Shown in pieces: positions 9,238-18,068 of a stretch of 64,000 bases of DNA. This DNA is from Sulfurospirillum sp. (lineage in GTDB: Bacteria > Campylobacterota > Campylobacteria > Campylobacterales > Sulfurospirillaceae): the NCBI GenBank assembly GCA_014859685.1, contig JACUTU010000006.1:78403-142402 (forward strand), read 5' to 3'. The first letter of the stretch is position 1; each line of letters begins with the position of its first letter. The notes beneath the pieces were generated by a model. It worked only from the letters and a program-made list of their open reading frames with translations, made no database searches and was not told the DNA's origin. A program made the translations under genes and the position numbers.

Positions 9238-9333
9238 CTGATGTCCCTACAACCCCCTAAAGCAACGAAAAGGGTACTTTTTGAAAAATGAGAAGTATTT
9301 ACGAACTTTTTTACAAAAGTGCGTAAGGGTCAG
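9238..9333 (+). repeat. MITE-like repeat, copy B (short form) with TTACAT target duplication
   Basis: A 96-bp copy. Ends are CTGATGTCCCTAC and GTGCGTAAGGGTCAG. TTACAT at 9232-9237 is repeated at 9334-9339. Removing the element and one duplicate rebuilds CTTACATGTAAG, so it appears to have jumped into one of the TTACATGTAA palindromes. Compared with copy D, it lacks the segment between two ATGT direct repeats, the same deletion seen in copies C and E. Confidence 0.88.
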
Positions 9334-9345
9334 TTACATGTAAGT

Positions 9346-9379
9346 CGATTTTTCTATCAAAGCAAAGATTAAAAAATCG
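9346..9379. terminator. inverted repeat between msrA and leuD, possible weak terminator
   Basis: CGATTTTT (9346-9353) pairs with AAAAATCG (9372-9379) across an 18-base loop. The stem is A/T-rich and is not followed by a clear T run, so termination would be weak. It separates the msrBA operon and repeat B from the leuD promoter region. The remainder of the gap (9380-9449) holds a possible -10 box (TAGAAT near 9411) and no gene. Confidence 0.3.
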
Positions 9380-9449
9380 GCTTAATTATTTTTATACACC
9401 TTTTTAGATAGAATGTACGAATTCATTTTTTAAGTTTGTAAGGATTTTT

Positions 9450-9944
9450 ATGGAAACTATAACCGCAAAAGTATGGAATTTTGGCGACAATATCGATACT
9501 GATCTCATCATAGCAGCCCGTTATCTCAATACTTCAGACCCAGAACAATTAGCAAAGCATGTTATGGAAGATGCAGATCCTGCATTTGTGTCTAAAGTAC
9601 AAAAGGGTGATATCATCGTAGCTGGAGAAAATTTTGGCTGTGGTAGTTCAAGAGAACACGCACCGATTGCACTCAAAGCAGCTGGCGTTTCAGCAGTAGT
9701 TGCAAAAAGTTTTGCAAGAATTTTTTACAGAAATGCTTTCAATATGGGCTTGCCTATCTTTGAACTGCCACAAAGCGATGAAATACGCGAGGGACAAACA
9801 ATTCAAATAGATCCAGATCATGGAAAAATCGAAAATAAAGACACACAAAAAACCTATAAATTCACACCAATCCCTGCATTTATGCAAGAATTACTTGAGT
9901 GTGGTGGACTCATCAATTACGCAAAAAAAGAGATAAAGGCATAA
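9450..9944 (+). CDS. leuD: 3-isopropylmalate dehydratase small subunit
   Basis: 164-residue swivel domain of isopropylmalate isomerase in leucine synthesis. [19 protein letters not shown] at the N terminus and [19 protein letters not shown] (substrate-binding loop) are diagnostic. It is the short LeuD form typical of Campylobacterota and archaea. The start follows AAGGAT. It is followed after two bases by leuB. The large subunit LeuC, which carries the Fe-S cluster, is not in this window. Confidence 0.96.
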   Translation: METITAKVWNFGDNIDTDLIIAARYLNTSDPEQLAKHVMEDADPAFVSKVQKGDIIVAGENFGCGSSREHAPIALKAAGVSAVVAKSFARIFYRNAFNMGLPIFELPQSDEIREGQTIQIDPDHGKIENKDTQKTYKFTPIPAFMQELLECGGLINYAKKEIKA

Positions 9945-9946
9945 GC

Positions 9947-11020
9947 ATGAAACGATACAAGATAGCAGTAATTAGAGGCGATGGTATAGGCCCTGAGATC
10001 GTAGATGAAGCGGTAAAAGTTCTTGACGCTGTGAGTGCTAAAGAGGATTTTGAACTCAATTATGAAGAGTATCTTATGGGTGGTATTGCGTACGATGTTA
10101 AAGGTACGCCTTTGCCTGATGAGACGATTGAGGGTTGTTTGAATTCTGACGCTGTTTTATTTGGCTCTATTGGGGGCGAAAAATGGGACAAACTTCCACG
10201 AGATATGCGTCCTGAAAGTGGACTTTTGAGACTTCGAAAAGCTTTGGGTGCGTTTGCAAATTTGCGACCAACAAAAGTTTTTGACGAACTTGTTAATGCA
10301 AGTACACTCAAGCCAGAAGTACTGCAAGGTGTTGATCTGTTTGTTGTAAGGGAGCTTACGGGTGGTATCTATTTTGGAGAACCACGAGCTAAAGAAGCAG
10401 ATGTTGCGTACAATACGATGATTTATACAAGAGAAGAGATCCGTCGTATTGCTGTGGTTGGTTTTGATAGTGCCATGAAACGCCGTAAAAAACTCTGTTC
10501 TGTTGATAAAGCAAATGTGCTTGAAGTAAGTCAATTGTGGAGAGAAGTAGTTGAAGAAGTTGCACAAGATTATCCAGAAGTTTCACTCTCTCACATGTAT
10601 GTAGATAATGCCGCGATGCAACTTATCCGTAATCCAAAACAATTTGATGTAATTCTTACGGGAAATATATTTGGCGACATTTTGAGTGATGCTTCAAGTA
10701 TGATAAGTGGTTCGATTGGTCTGCTTGCTTCTGCTTCTATGGGTGGTAAAGTAGGGATTTATGAACCAATTCACGGTTCAGCTCCTGATATAGCAGGGCA
10801 AGGTATCTCCAATCCTATCGCTACAATATTGAGTGCAGCCATGATGCTTCGGTTTGCACTTGGCGAAATAAATGCAGCCGATCGCATAGAACTTGCTGTA
10901 AAAAATGTCCTTAAAGATGGGTATCGCACAAGAGATCTCTCGGCAATGGGAGCAAGTGAAGTGTGTTCTACTAGTGAAATAGGCTCGATAATAGCCAATT
11001 ATGTAGCAAAGCTTTCGTAG
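9947..11020 (+). CDS. leuB: 3-isopropylmalate dehydrogenase
   Basis: NAD-dependent oxidative decarboxylase of leucine synthesis, 357 residues. [11 protein letters not shown] at the N terminus, the Arg cluster [23 protein letters not shown] and [24 protein letters not shown] are the catalytic and metal-binding motifs, and [14 protein letters not shown] is the NAD site. The ATG at 9947 is used, with AAAGG upstream, rather than an in-frame extension inside leuD. It lies in an operon with leuD. Confidence 0.97.
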   Translation: MKRYKIAVIRGDGIGPEIVDEAVKVLDAVSAKEDFELNYEEYLMGGIAYDVKGTPLPDETIEGCLNSDAVLFGSIGGEKWDKLPRDMRPESGLLRLRKALGAFANLRPTKVFDELVNASTLKPEVLQGVDLFVVRELTGGIYFGEPRAKEADVAYNTMIYTREEIRRIAVVGFDSAMKRRKKLCSVDKANVLEVSQLWREVVEEVAQDYPEVSLSHMYVDNAAMQLIRNPKQFDVILTGNIFGDILSDASSMISGSIGLLASASMGGKVGIYEPIHGSAPDIAGQGISNPIATILSAAMMLRFALGEINAADRIELAVKNVLKDGYRTRDLSAMGASEVCSTSEIGSIIANYVAKLS

Positions 11021-11032
11021 AAGATACCTTAT

Positions 11033-11281
11033 ATGAAAACACTCACGCTTGCGTCTATTTATGAACTGCAAGGCTTAAAAGATGAAGCTCTTGAAATTTA
11101 TAAAGAACTTTTGATAGCAAATCCAAACAATAAAGATGCAAAAATCGCTATAAAAAGACTCTCAGGTATTCGCAAAAAATATCTCGGAGTCAATCAAGAT
11201 ATGAAAGAGTTTTTTATTCGTATGGATAGTGAAGTTGAGTTTATGGAATTTGAAAGGTGGTTAGTAAAACTATGGAATTAA
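11033..11281 (+). CDS. small TPR-like protein
   Basis: 82 residues. LASIYELQGLKDEALEIYKE followed by LLIANPNNKDAKIAIKRL is one tetratricopeptide-type helix pair plus a capping helix. Such a protein would bind partners rather than catalyse. It lies 12 bp after leuB and overlaps the next gene by 10 bases, so all three are probably cotranscribed. In C. jejuni a small gene (Cj0787) occupies the equivalent place before ciaD, as I remember the order. Confidence 0.65.
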   Translation: MKTLTLASIYELQGLKDEALEIYKELLIANPNNKDAKIAIKRLSGIRKKYLGVNQDMKEFFIRMDSEVEFMEFERWLVKLWN

Positions 11282-11607
11282 AAGATATGATTCTCTCAAC
11301 TCTAGCAGAGTTAGAAGAGGTACAAAAAGAGAAACCAGTAAAAGAATTAGTAGAAAAAATACAAGAGCCTTCGACGATTCCAACTCCAAAAGAGGGATAC
11401 ACGAGTGATGATGAAAGCCCATGCATAAGTGATGAGGTGCAATTTTGTAAGGCTTTGCGAGAAAGAGTGCTAGTGCTTTTTGAGGGTTTTCAATCCCCCA
11501 ACAATAAAAACATAGAATCAAAAATCGATCTTACACTTAATTTTTTAGAATATCTCCTTGGGGTACTTGATGAACGATTGGAAAACTTAGAGTCCCACAA
11601 AAAATGA
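11272..11607 (+). CDS. CiaD-like protein
   Basis: 111 residues. The N-terminal helix LKDMILSTLAELEEV is followed by a low-complexity Lys/Glu/Pro linker and a C-terminal domain RVLVLFEGFQSP...KIDLTLNFLEYLLGVLDERLENLE. This matches the remembered pattern of C. jejuni CiaD (Cj0788), a secreted invasion effector. The gene order CiaD-cca-(mgtE)-purU also matches Cj0788-cca-purU. The start at 11272 gives a 10-bp overlap with the TPR-like gene; the stop overlaps the cca start. The function outside pathogens is not known. Confidence 0.7.
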   Translation: MELKDMILSTLAELEEVQKEKPVKELVEKIQEPSTIPTPKEGYTSDDESPCISDEVQFCKALRERVLVLFEGFQSPNNKNIESKIDLTLNFLEYLLGVLDERLENLESHKK

Positions 11608-12713
11608 TTTTTATAAGGGATTTTCCCCCGCACTTGCAACAACAAATAGACGCAGTTATCACTTTTTTATCTCCCTATACAAAAAGAGCTTATTTTGTGG
11701 GCGGTTGTGTTCGTGATCTCTTGTTAGGCTGTGATGTAATTGATATTGATATAGAAGTTTATGATATAGATCCACAAACATTTGATATGCTTATGTGTAA
11801 ATTTGGCGCTCTTGGAGTAGGCAAAAGTTTTTTTGTTTATAAATTTCAAGATATAGATCTCTCTTTGCCACGCTTGGAACAAAAAAATGGTGTTGGTCAT
11901 AGTGCGTTTAGTGTTCGCATCTCACAAGACGAAAAAGAAGCATCCAAAAGACGCGATTTTGCGATGAATGCGTTGATGCTCAATATCTTTAATGGTGTTG
12001 CATTGGATTTTTGGGGCGGTGAGTCTGATATAAAAAAAAAGTGCATAAAACTTATAGATGAGCAAGCATTTCGTGAAGATAGTTTGCGTGTATTGCGTGC
12101 AGTACAATTTGCAGCCCGTTTTGATTTTAGCATAGATGCGCATACGCTTTTGGTTATGCAAAGCATCGACATAAGCGACTTAAGTATGACGCGGATTTTT
12201 TGGGAATTAGAAAAATTTTTCAAAGCAAAATTTCTACATGTAGGGCTTTTATATTTTTATAAGCTTGGAATGTTTGAGCGGATATTTGGTTTACATGTAA
12301 GCCCTGAAGCATTTGAAAAAATCATTCAAGAACTCACTGATGTGGACTTTGAAGAAGAATTTAAAGAGTATTATCTGCTTTTTATTATTTGTGGCGTTTT
12401 GGGTGTACATGTAAAGAGTATTTTGCAAAAATTACAAGCGCCAAAGAGATATTTTAACACTTTCAAATACCAACCATTCATACCAAATCCCTCGCAGCAA
12501 GAACTCTATACGATAGCGATTCAAATGCCCATAAAACAGTGGCTTGGAAACTACAAAAAGCCCATTAAGCAAGAAGCTAAGAATTTAGATATTTTTGATG
12601 TAAAATACACAGGTGGAGTAAGCGTGCATGATGTTATTGTTGATGGGTTTGAGAAAGAAGCGATCGCAAAAGAGTATGCACGAAGAGTTTTAGAGACTAT
12701 AAAACCTTTTTAA
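11604..12713 (+). CDS. cca: CCA tRNA nucleotidyltransferase (poly(A) polymerase family)
   Basis: Adds or repairs the 3' CCA of tRNAs; class II nucleotidyltransferase head domain. 369 residues. The motif YFVGGCVRDLLLG and the metal-binding DIDIEVYD lie within the first 55 residues, followed by SKRRDFAMNALM and EDSLRVLRAVQFAARF (neck). The C-terminal third is divergent. It overlaps the CiaD-like gene by four bases. Three TACATGTA palindromes fall within 180 bp (12235, 12292, 12406), the densest cluster in the window, all read as His-Val. Confidence 0.92.
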   Translation: MIFIRDFPPHLQQQIDAVITFLSPYTKRAYFVGGCVRDLLLGCDVIDIDIEVYDIDPQTFDMLMCKFGALGVGKSFFVYKFQDIDLSLPRLEQKNGVGHSAFSVRISQDEKEASKRRDFAMNALMLNIFNGVALDFWGGESDIKKKCIKLIDEQAFREDSLRVLRAVQFAARFDFSIDAHTLLVMQSIDISDLSMTRIFWELEKFFKAKFLHVGLLYFYKLGMFERIFGLHVSPEAFEKIIQELTDVDFEEEFKEYYLLFIICGVLGVHVKSILQKLQAPKRYFNTFKYQPFIPNPSQQELYTIAIQMPIKQWLGNYKKPIKQEAKNLDIFDVKYTGGVSVHDVIVDGFEKEAIAKEYARRVLETIKPF

Positions 12714-12757
12714 TCACAAAAGTGCTAAAGTATCAATTGTTTTTTTAAGGAGGATTT

Positions 12758-14128
12758 ATGCAAGAATTGAATACGCTCAGCGAACAAGAGATAATCGATA
12801 AAATCCTTTTTGAAATTCAAGAATTTACCGTTGAACACCACTCGATTCATCCTTACGATATTGCCGAATTGCTCCTATCGCTTCGTGAACTTAACGAAGA
12901 TTTATATAAAGATGTCATCAAAAAAATTCCTCATGAACTTTTTGCCGAAGTTCTCTCTGAATTACCTGATTTTGTGCAAGAGGAACTCTCAGAGTTTTTA
13001 AGTATCCCAAAACTTGCAGATATTACCGCAAAGATGGATACTGATGATGCGGCACACTTTATCCAAACACTCAGTGAAGAAAACGAAGATATTGCACATC
13101 ATATCTTAGAAACATTTCAAAGTGAAGACAAAGAGATGATGCGTCAGCTGATCTCATATGATGAGGATGAAGCGGGCGCTTATATGCAGACGGAGCTTTT
13201 TCACGCGGTGATTCATGAGCATATAGGCGGTGCTTTAAGGCGTTTAAAAGATTTAAAAGAAAGCGGGGAGCTAAACAATATTTGGCACTGCTATTTAACT
13301 GATGATGATGGTGTATTTGTTGGCTCGGTTGGGCTTGAAGAGCTTATCATCTTTGAACATAATTTAAAATTTTCAGATATTCCAACTGATAAACTCAAAC
13401 ATTTTAGTATCGAACATAAGCAAGATATAAAAGAAGTGATTGAAATCGTAACAAACTATAACCTCTCAAGTTTGCCTGTTTTGGATGAAAATAAAAAGCT
13501 TATTGGGAGAATTACTTCAGATGATATCTACGACATCATCGAAGAGAGTGCAACCGAACAGATTTATAATATGGCAGGTGTAGATGATGATGCAGAGCAG
13601 GAAGAAGATCTTTATGAGATAGGTAAATCAAGAGCGATTTGGCTTGGTATAAATCTTGTAACGGCGATCGTTGCCTCAGTAGTCATCGGTTTTTTTGATC
13701 AAACTATCCAATCCTTGGTTGCTCTTGCGGTTTTGATGCCCATAGTTGCTTCAATGGGTGGCAACGCAGGTACACAATCACTCACAGTAACAGTTCGGCA
13801 GATTGCTATCGGTGAGATTGAAGGTGATGATGCAAAAAAGACAATTTATAAAGAGCTTATTATCGCTTCAATCAATGGACTTTTATTTGCGTCTATCATC
13901 GGTTTGCTGGCTTTTTGGTGGTATAATTTGCCGATGTTGGGAGTTGTTATTGCTCTATCTATGATCATCAACCTGCTGAGTGCGGGTTTTTTTGGTGCGG
14001 CAATTCCTCTTGTTTTGCAAAAATTAGATATCGACCCAGCTATCGGAAGCACTGTTTTGCTAACGACAGTTACCGATGTTGTAGGCTTTTTTAGTTTTCT
14101 GGGCTTAGCAACTATTATTTTGTTATAA
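12758..14128 (+). CDS. mgtE: magnesium transporter MgtE
   Basis: 456-residue Mg2+ channel. The cytoplasmic N domain (helical repeats with ELPDFVQEELSEFL) is followed by a CBS pair (LTDDDGVFVGSV and LPVLDENKKLIGRITSDD) and five transmembrane helices from about residue 290, including PIVASMGGNAGTQSLTVTVRQIA, which lines the pore. A strong AAGGAGG precedes the ATG. It is inserted between cca and purU relative to the C. jejuni order. Confidence 0.95.
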   Translation: MQELNTLSEQEIIDKILFEIQEFTVEHHSIHPYDIAELLLSLRELNEDLYKDVIKKIPHELFAEVLSELPDFVQEELSEFLSIPKLADITAKMDTDDAAHFIQTLSEENEDIAHHILETFQSEDKEMMRQLISYDEDEAGAYMQTELFHAVIHEHIGGALRRLKDLKESGELNNIWHCYLTDDDGVFVGSVGLEELIIFEHNLKFSDIPTDKLKHFSIEHKQDIKEVIEIVTNYNLSSLPVLDENKKLIGRITSDDIYDIIEESATEQIYNMAGVDDDAEQEEDLYEIGKSRAIWLGINLVTAIVASVVIGFFDQTIQSLVALAVLMPIVASMGGNAGTQSLTVTVRQIAIGEIEGDDAKKTIYKELIIASINGLLFASIIGLLAFWWYNLPMLGVVIALSMIINLLSAGFFGAAIPLVLQKLDIDPAIGSTVLLTTVTDVVGFFSFLGLATIILL

Positions 14129-14129
14129 T
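14124..14129 (+). promoter_or_regulatory. candidate -10 element for purU-trmL
   Basis: TATAAT overlapping the mgtE stop codon, 25 bases before the purU ATG, with a T-rich stretch upstream. No -35 box is evident, as is usual in this phylum. It would allow purU, trmL and the flavoprotein gene to be expressed apart from mgtE. The call rests on the hexamer and its spacing alone. Confidence 0.4.
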
Positions 14130-14154
14130 ACCGCTTTTAATTTTTGGAGTAAGC

Positions 14155-14988
14155 ATGGAAAATTATATACTCAAGATAGATTGTAGTGATGCAAAAGGTT
14201 TAGTGTACAAAATATCAGATGTTTTATATAAAAATGATCTCAACATCGAAAAAAACGATGAATTTGTTGATGGTGAAAATAAAAAGTTTTTTTATCGTGC
14301 AGTTTTGAGCGGTACTCTTGAAATAACGCATATCAAAAATGTCCTCCTGAGTGTTTTGCCAAAAGATAGCTATATATCACTTGCCAAAAAGACAAAAAAA
14401 AATATCATCATTATGGCGACAAAAGAATCACATTGTTTGGGAGAACTTCTCTTGAAGCACGATAGTGGTGAACTCAATGCAAATATCTTAGCTGTTGTTG
14501 CAAATCATGAGAATTTAAGGCTTTTAGTGGAGAAATTTGCTATCCCTTTTCATTGTATCGATGTGTTTGGTTGTGAAAGGCAAGAACATGAAAAACGGAT
14601 CTTGCAAGTATTGGAAAGCTACAAGATAGATTTTATCATTTTAGCAAAATATATGCGCATACTTTCTAGTGAATTTGTGTGCCATTATGAACAAAAAATA
14701 CTCAATATCCATCACTCATTTTTACCAGCTTTTATAGGTGCAAATCCTTATAAGCAAGCATTTATCCGTGGTGTAAAAATCATTGGAGCGACTGCACATT
14801 TTGTCAATGATAATCTTGATGAAGGTCCTATTGTTGCACAAGATGTAGTGAGCGTAAACCATGAATACTCATGGAAAGATATGCAAAGAGCTGGGCGTAC
14901 TGTGGAAAAAAATGTTCTCTCAAATGCAGTTGATTTAGTGCTTGAGGATAGAGTTTTTGTATATGGCAATAAAACGGTAATTTTTTGA
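14155..14988 (+). CDS. purU: formyltetrahydrofolate deformylase
   Basis: Hydrolyses 10-formyl-THF to THF and formate, supplying formate for purine synthesis and balancing folate pools. 277 residues. The N-terminal ACT-type domain (residues 1-80) precedes a formyltransferase domain with ILNIHHSFLPAF, the TAHFVNDNLDEGPIVAQD catalytic segment and RAGRTVEKNVL. TGGAG lies upstream of the ATG. The stop overlaps the trmL start. It is in Campylobacter-like synteny with cca. Confidence 0.95.
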   Translation: MENYILKIDCSDAKGLVYKISDVLYKNDLNIEKNDEFVDGENKKFFYRAVLSGTLEITHIKNVLLSVLPKDSYISLAKKTKKNIIIMATKESHCLGELLLKHDSGELNANILAVVANHENLRLLVEKFAIPFHCIDVFGCERQEHEKRILQVLESYKIDFIILAKYMRILSSEFVCHYEQKILNIHHSFLPAFIGANPYKQAFIRGVKIIGATAHFVNDNLDEGPIVAQDVVSVNHEYSWKDMQRAGRTVEKNVLSNAVDLVLEDRVFVYGNKTVIF

Positions 14989-15458
14989 TGTTCAATATCG
15001 TTTTAGTACACCCACAAATTCCACAAAATACGGGAGCTATAGGCAGACTTTGCGTCAATACAGATGCGAAATTACACATCATAGAACCAACATGTTTTCA
15101 GATTAATGACAAAAATGTCAAGAGAGCAGGACTTGATTATTGGGAGCTTTTAGACATTACTGTTTGGGAAAGTTTAGACGCTTTTTTAGCATGCCATGAA
15201 CAGTTTGTAGATCGTTTTTTCTTTGCAACTACAAAAACCAAAACACCCTATTTTGAAGCAAAATTTAAAGTAGGGGATTTTCTTTTTTTTGGTGGCGAAA
15301 GCACTGGGCTTCCGATGGAACTTATGCAAAAAAAATGGGAAAATGCGATCACAATTCCCATGGGTAAAAACGGTCGTAGTCTCAATCAAGCTATGGCTGT
15401 TGGCATTGTTTTGTATGACGCTATTTCAAAAAACTTTAATCATTTTGAGCAGAAGTGA
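14988..15458 (+). CDS. trmL: tRNA (cytidine(34)-2'-O)-methyltransferase TrmL
   Basis: SPOUT-class methyltransferase that modifies the wobble position of tRNA-Leu. 156 residues. MFNIVLVHPQIPQNTGAIGR is the family N terminus, and FFGGESTGLP and IPMGKNGRSLNQAMAV form the knotted SAM site. The ATG at 14988 shares its A with the purU stop; a TTG three bases earlier is less likely. The stop overlaps the GTG start of the next gene. Confidence 0.95.
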   Translation: MFNIVLVHPQIPQNTGAIGRLCVNTDAKLHIIEPTCFQINDKNVKRAGLDYWELLDITVWESLDAFLACHEQFVDRFFFATTKTKTPYFEAKFKVGDFLFFGGESTGLPMELMQKKWENAITIPMGKNGRSLNQAMAVGIVLYDAISKNFNHFEQK

Positions 15459-16591
15459 AAATCTATGATATAGCCATCATCGGAGCTGGTGCAAGTGGGT
15501 TGATGGTAGCTTCATTTTTGGGAGATAAACAAATAGCATTGATTGACGGCAATACAAAGATTGGTTTGAAGATTTTAGCTAGCGGTGGTGGTAAATGTAA
15601 TGTTACTAACCAAAATGTATCTACACAAAACTATCTTTGTAATGCAGATTTTGCAAAATACGCATTACAAAATTTTACCTCTGAGCATACTTTAAGCTTT
15701 TTAGAAAAATTTAATATTCCACTTGAATTGCGAAATCACGGGCAGTATTTTTGTAAAAATTCAGCACGAGATATTGTCGAGCTTTTCAAAAAACTCAATG
15801 CACATGCTACTCTTTTTTTGGCACAAAAAGTCAAAAGTGTGTGTTTTATGGAAAATTTTATAATTGAAACAGATAGTGAAAAAATCTTTTCAAAAAAATG
15901 TATCGTTGCAAGTGGTGGAGTGAGTTATGCAACTCTTGGAGCCACAGATATAGGCTATAAGATAGCAAAAATATTTGGACATACTATCAAAACTCCTGCT
16001 CCTGCACTTGTGGGTTTGTGCGTGCAAAAAGAGCAGTTTTGGATGAAAAACCTCTCTGGTATTTCCTTTAATGTCAAAATAAGCATAAATGAAAAGTCAT
16101 TTACAAATGAGCTTTTATTTACCCACAAAGGTATCAGTGGACCCGCTGTTTTAAGCACATCTTTGTACTGGCAAAAAGGCAAGATTATAATTGATTTTTT
16201 ACCAGATACAGATTTAAAAAAACTCTTACATGTAAGAACAAATAAACAAATCTCTTCACTTTTACCTCTTCCTAAAAGATTTATAAAAGAGTTTTTGGCG
16301 TCAATAAATTTGCAAGATAAATCCATAGCACAACTCACAAATGTAGAAATTGCATCTTTGCAAAGCTTGAAAAATTACATCTTCGCGCCTGCTGGAAATT
16401 TTGGCTATACAAAAGCAGAGATCACAAAAGGCGGTGTGTGTACTGATGAGATAGACGCACATAGTTTTGAGAGTAAATTGCAAAAAAGGCTTTATTTTAT
16501 AGGCGAAGTATTAGATGTGAGTGGGGAACTTGGCGGTTACAATTTGCAATGGGCATTTGCAAGCGCAGTTGCATGTGCTAATCATGTATGA
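15455..16591 (+). CDS. BaiN/HI0933-type NAD(P)/FAD-dependent oxidoreductase
   Basis: 378-residue flavoprotein from a GTG start that overlaps the trmL stop (GTGA). The N-terminal Rossmann motif IIGAGASGLM, ILASGGGKCNVTN and a C-terminal second FAD segment (GGVCTDEIDAHSFES...YFIGEVLDVSGELGGYN) define the family. The biological substrate of these proteins is unsettled. The 3' end overlaps the convergent GGDEF gene by 14 bp. Confidence 0.88.
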   Translation: MKIYDIAIIGAGASGLMVASFLGDKQIALIDGNTKIGLKILASGGGKCNVTNQNVSTQNYLCNADFAKYALQNFTSEHTLSFLEKFNIPLELRNHGQYFCKNSARDIVELFKKLNAHATLFLAQKVKSVCFMENFIIETDSEKIFSKKCIVASGGVSYATLGATDIGYKIAKIFGHTIKTPAPALVGLCVQKEQFWMKNLSGISFNVKISINEKSFTNELLFTHKGISGPAVLSTSLYWQKGKIIIDFLPDTDLKKLLHVRTNKQISSLLPLPKRFIKEFLASINLQDKSIAQLTNVEIASLQSLKNYIFAPAGNFGYTKAEITKGGVCTDEIDAHSFESKLQKRLYFIGEVLDVSGELGGYNLQWAFASAVACANHV

Positions 16592-17753
16592 TCATATCTC
16601 GACCCTTATTTTTTGCTTCATAGAGCATATCATCAACTCTTTTGATGAGTGAATTAGCATCATCATTTTGAGAAAAAGCGGTGATACCAAAGCTACATGT
16701 GATGCTTCTTTTGATGCCAAAGTCATGGTAGATGATCTTTTCTCGTAACTTTTTAACCACAAGTAAAGCATTTTCTTTTGTTGTTTTTGGCAAGATGATG
16801 GTAAACTCTTCCCCTCCCCAACGGGCTAATATATCGCATTCTCTAGTATTTATAGAGATGATGGTAGCCAAATCTTTTAGAATTTGGTCACCAATGAGAT
16901 GACCGTGAATATCGTTGATCTCTTTAAATTTATCAATATCAAAAAGTACAAGAGCTGTTGGATCTGCATATCTTGCAAAAAGTTGTAAAAAAGTCTCAAG
17001 TTCTTCGTTGAATTTTTTTCTATTGTAAAGCTTAGTAAGCTCATCTTTGTAAGCATGCTCTTTGATTTCGCCGTAGTTTTTTTCTAAAATACTCTGTTGT
17101 ATTTTTAATTTTTCGTGAGATTTTTCAAGTTTTTGTTGTGCATTTTTTTGTTTTGTGATGTCGTGAATTGCTCCGATGATACCGATAGGTTTTTCCTCTG
17201 TGATGAGAGCTTTTTTATAGATCACTACATGTAGAGGTTTAGACTTTAGACCACTTATCGTACTTTCAAAGTGGTAGGTATTTTTTTGCTCAAGAGCTTT
17301 TTTATCTGAAGCATTGAACTCTTGTGTGATTTGAGTGGAAAATAGATCTTGACTTTTGAGTCCGATTATTTTGGATTGTTCTATATTGGTGAGTTTTGAG
17401 AATGCTTTGTTGCACAGGATATACCTTCCTTCTAAATCTTTGTAAAATACAGGAATTGGTACAGTTTCAATGATGGTTTTAAAAAGATTTTCACTTTCTC
17501 TCAACTCTTTAGTGCGTTTTGTAACTTCTTGTTCTAGAGTATTTTTTATTTCTAAAATTTGGTTGTAAGCATTTTGTTGCCTTTTGTAAAAAACGACAAC
17601 AAAGATGATCGCAATTATAAAGGCTACGCCAAAAATAATGATATTTTGAACAAAGTTTTCTTCTTGGAAATGAGGTATGAGCGTAAAAGCTATGATTGTT
17701 TGTAAAAGAATAAAAACTAATAATATAAAAAAATTTTTTCTGTTTGGTGTCAT
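16578..17753 (-). CDS. membrane PAS-GGDEF diguanylate cyclase
   Basis: 391 residues. Two N-terminal transmembrane helices (about 8-25 and 35-52) with almost no periplasmic loop, a coiled linker, a PAS domain (about 88-215, FYKDLEGRYILCNKAFSKLT) and a C-terminal GGDEF domain with the active-site motif RWGGEEF. An inhibitory-site RxxD (RECD) lies five residues upstream. It predicts a product-inhibited c-di-GMP synthase sensing a cytoplasmic or membrane signal. Divergent from the EEP nuclease gene, with repeat copy C between them. Confidence 0.92.
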   Translation of the reverse strand: MTPNRKNFFILLVFILLQTIIAFTLIPHFQEENFVQNIIIFGVAFIIAIIFVVVFYKRQQNAYNQILEIKNTLEQEVTKRTKELRESENLFKTIIETVPIPVFYKDLEGRYILCNKAFSKLTNIEQSKIIGLKSQDLFSTQITQEFNASDKKALEQKNTYHFESTISGLKSKPLHVVIYKKALITEEKPIGIIGAIHDITKQKNAQQKLEKSHEKLKIQQSILEKNYGEIKEHAYKDELTKLYNRKKFNEELETFLQLFARYADPTALVLFDIDKFKEINDIHGHLIGDQILKDLATIISINTRECDILARWGGEEFTIILPKTTKENALLVVKKLREKIIYHDFGIKRSITCSFGITAFSQNDDANSLIKRVDDMLYEAKNKGRDMIIHD

Positions 17754-17856
17754 TTAAATTCCTTAAGAACTTATAAAAGCATAATTGTACCACCAATTTT
17801 CAAAAATGATGATAAAATTATGCAATTTCTACTCAGAGCGTATTTTGATTTAAGAG

Positions 17857-17952
17857 CTGACCTTACGCACTTTTGTAAAAAAGTTCGTTTATGCCTCTCA
17901 TTTTCTCGAAAAGTACCCTTTTTGTTGCTTTAGAGGGTTGTAGGGACATTAG
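17857..17952 (-). repeat. MITE-like repeat, copy C (short form) with perfect TTAAGAG target duplication
   Basis: A 96-bp copy in inverse orientation, between the divergent GGDEF and EEP genes. The end at 17857 reads CTGACCTTACGCAC; the other end reads GTAGGGACATTAG. TTAAGAG at 17850-17856 is repeated exactly at 17953-17959, a clean 7-bp target duplication. It explains about a third of the 315-bp gap 17754-18068; the rest (17754-17849 and 17960-18068) shows no gene or strong promoter box. Confidence 0.92.
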
Positions 17953-18068
17953 TTAAGAGCTGATCTAACTTGTATAACGCAAGCAAGTTTTGGTGAATTT
18001 CAATATTCCAAGTCGTAGTATTTTGATGATACAAATGGTAAATTTTTATAAATGGGAGAGTAGTTTTA

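Noticed and set aside
12716..12732. CACAAAAGTGCTAAAG resembling the right end of the mobile repeat
   Set aside because: Only about 15 bases are similar, with no other part of the element nearby.
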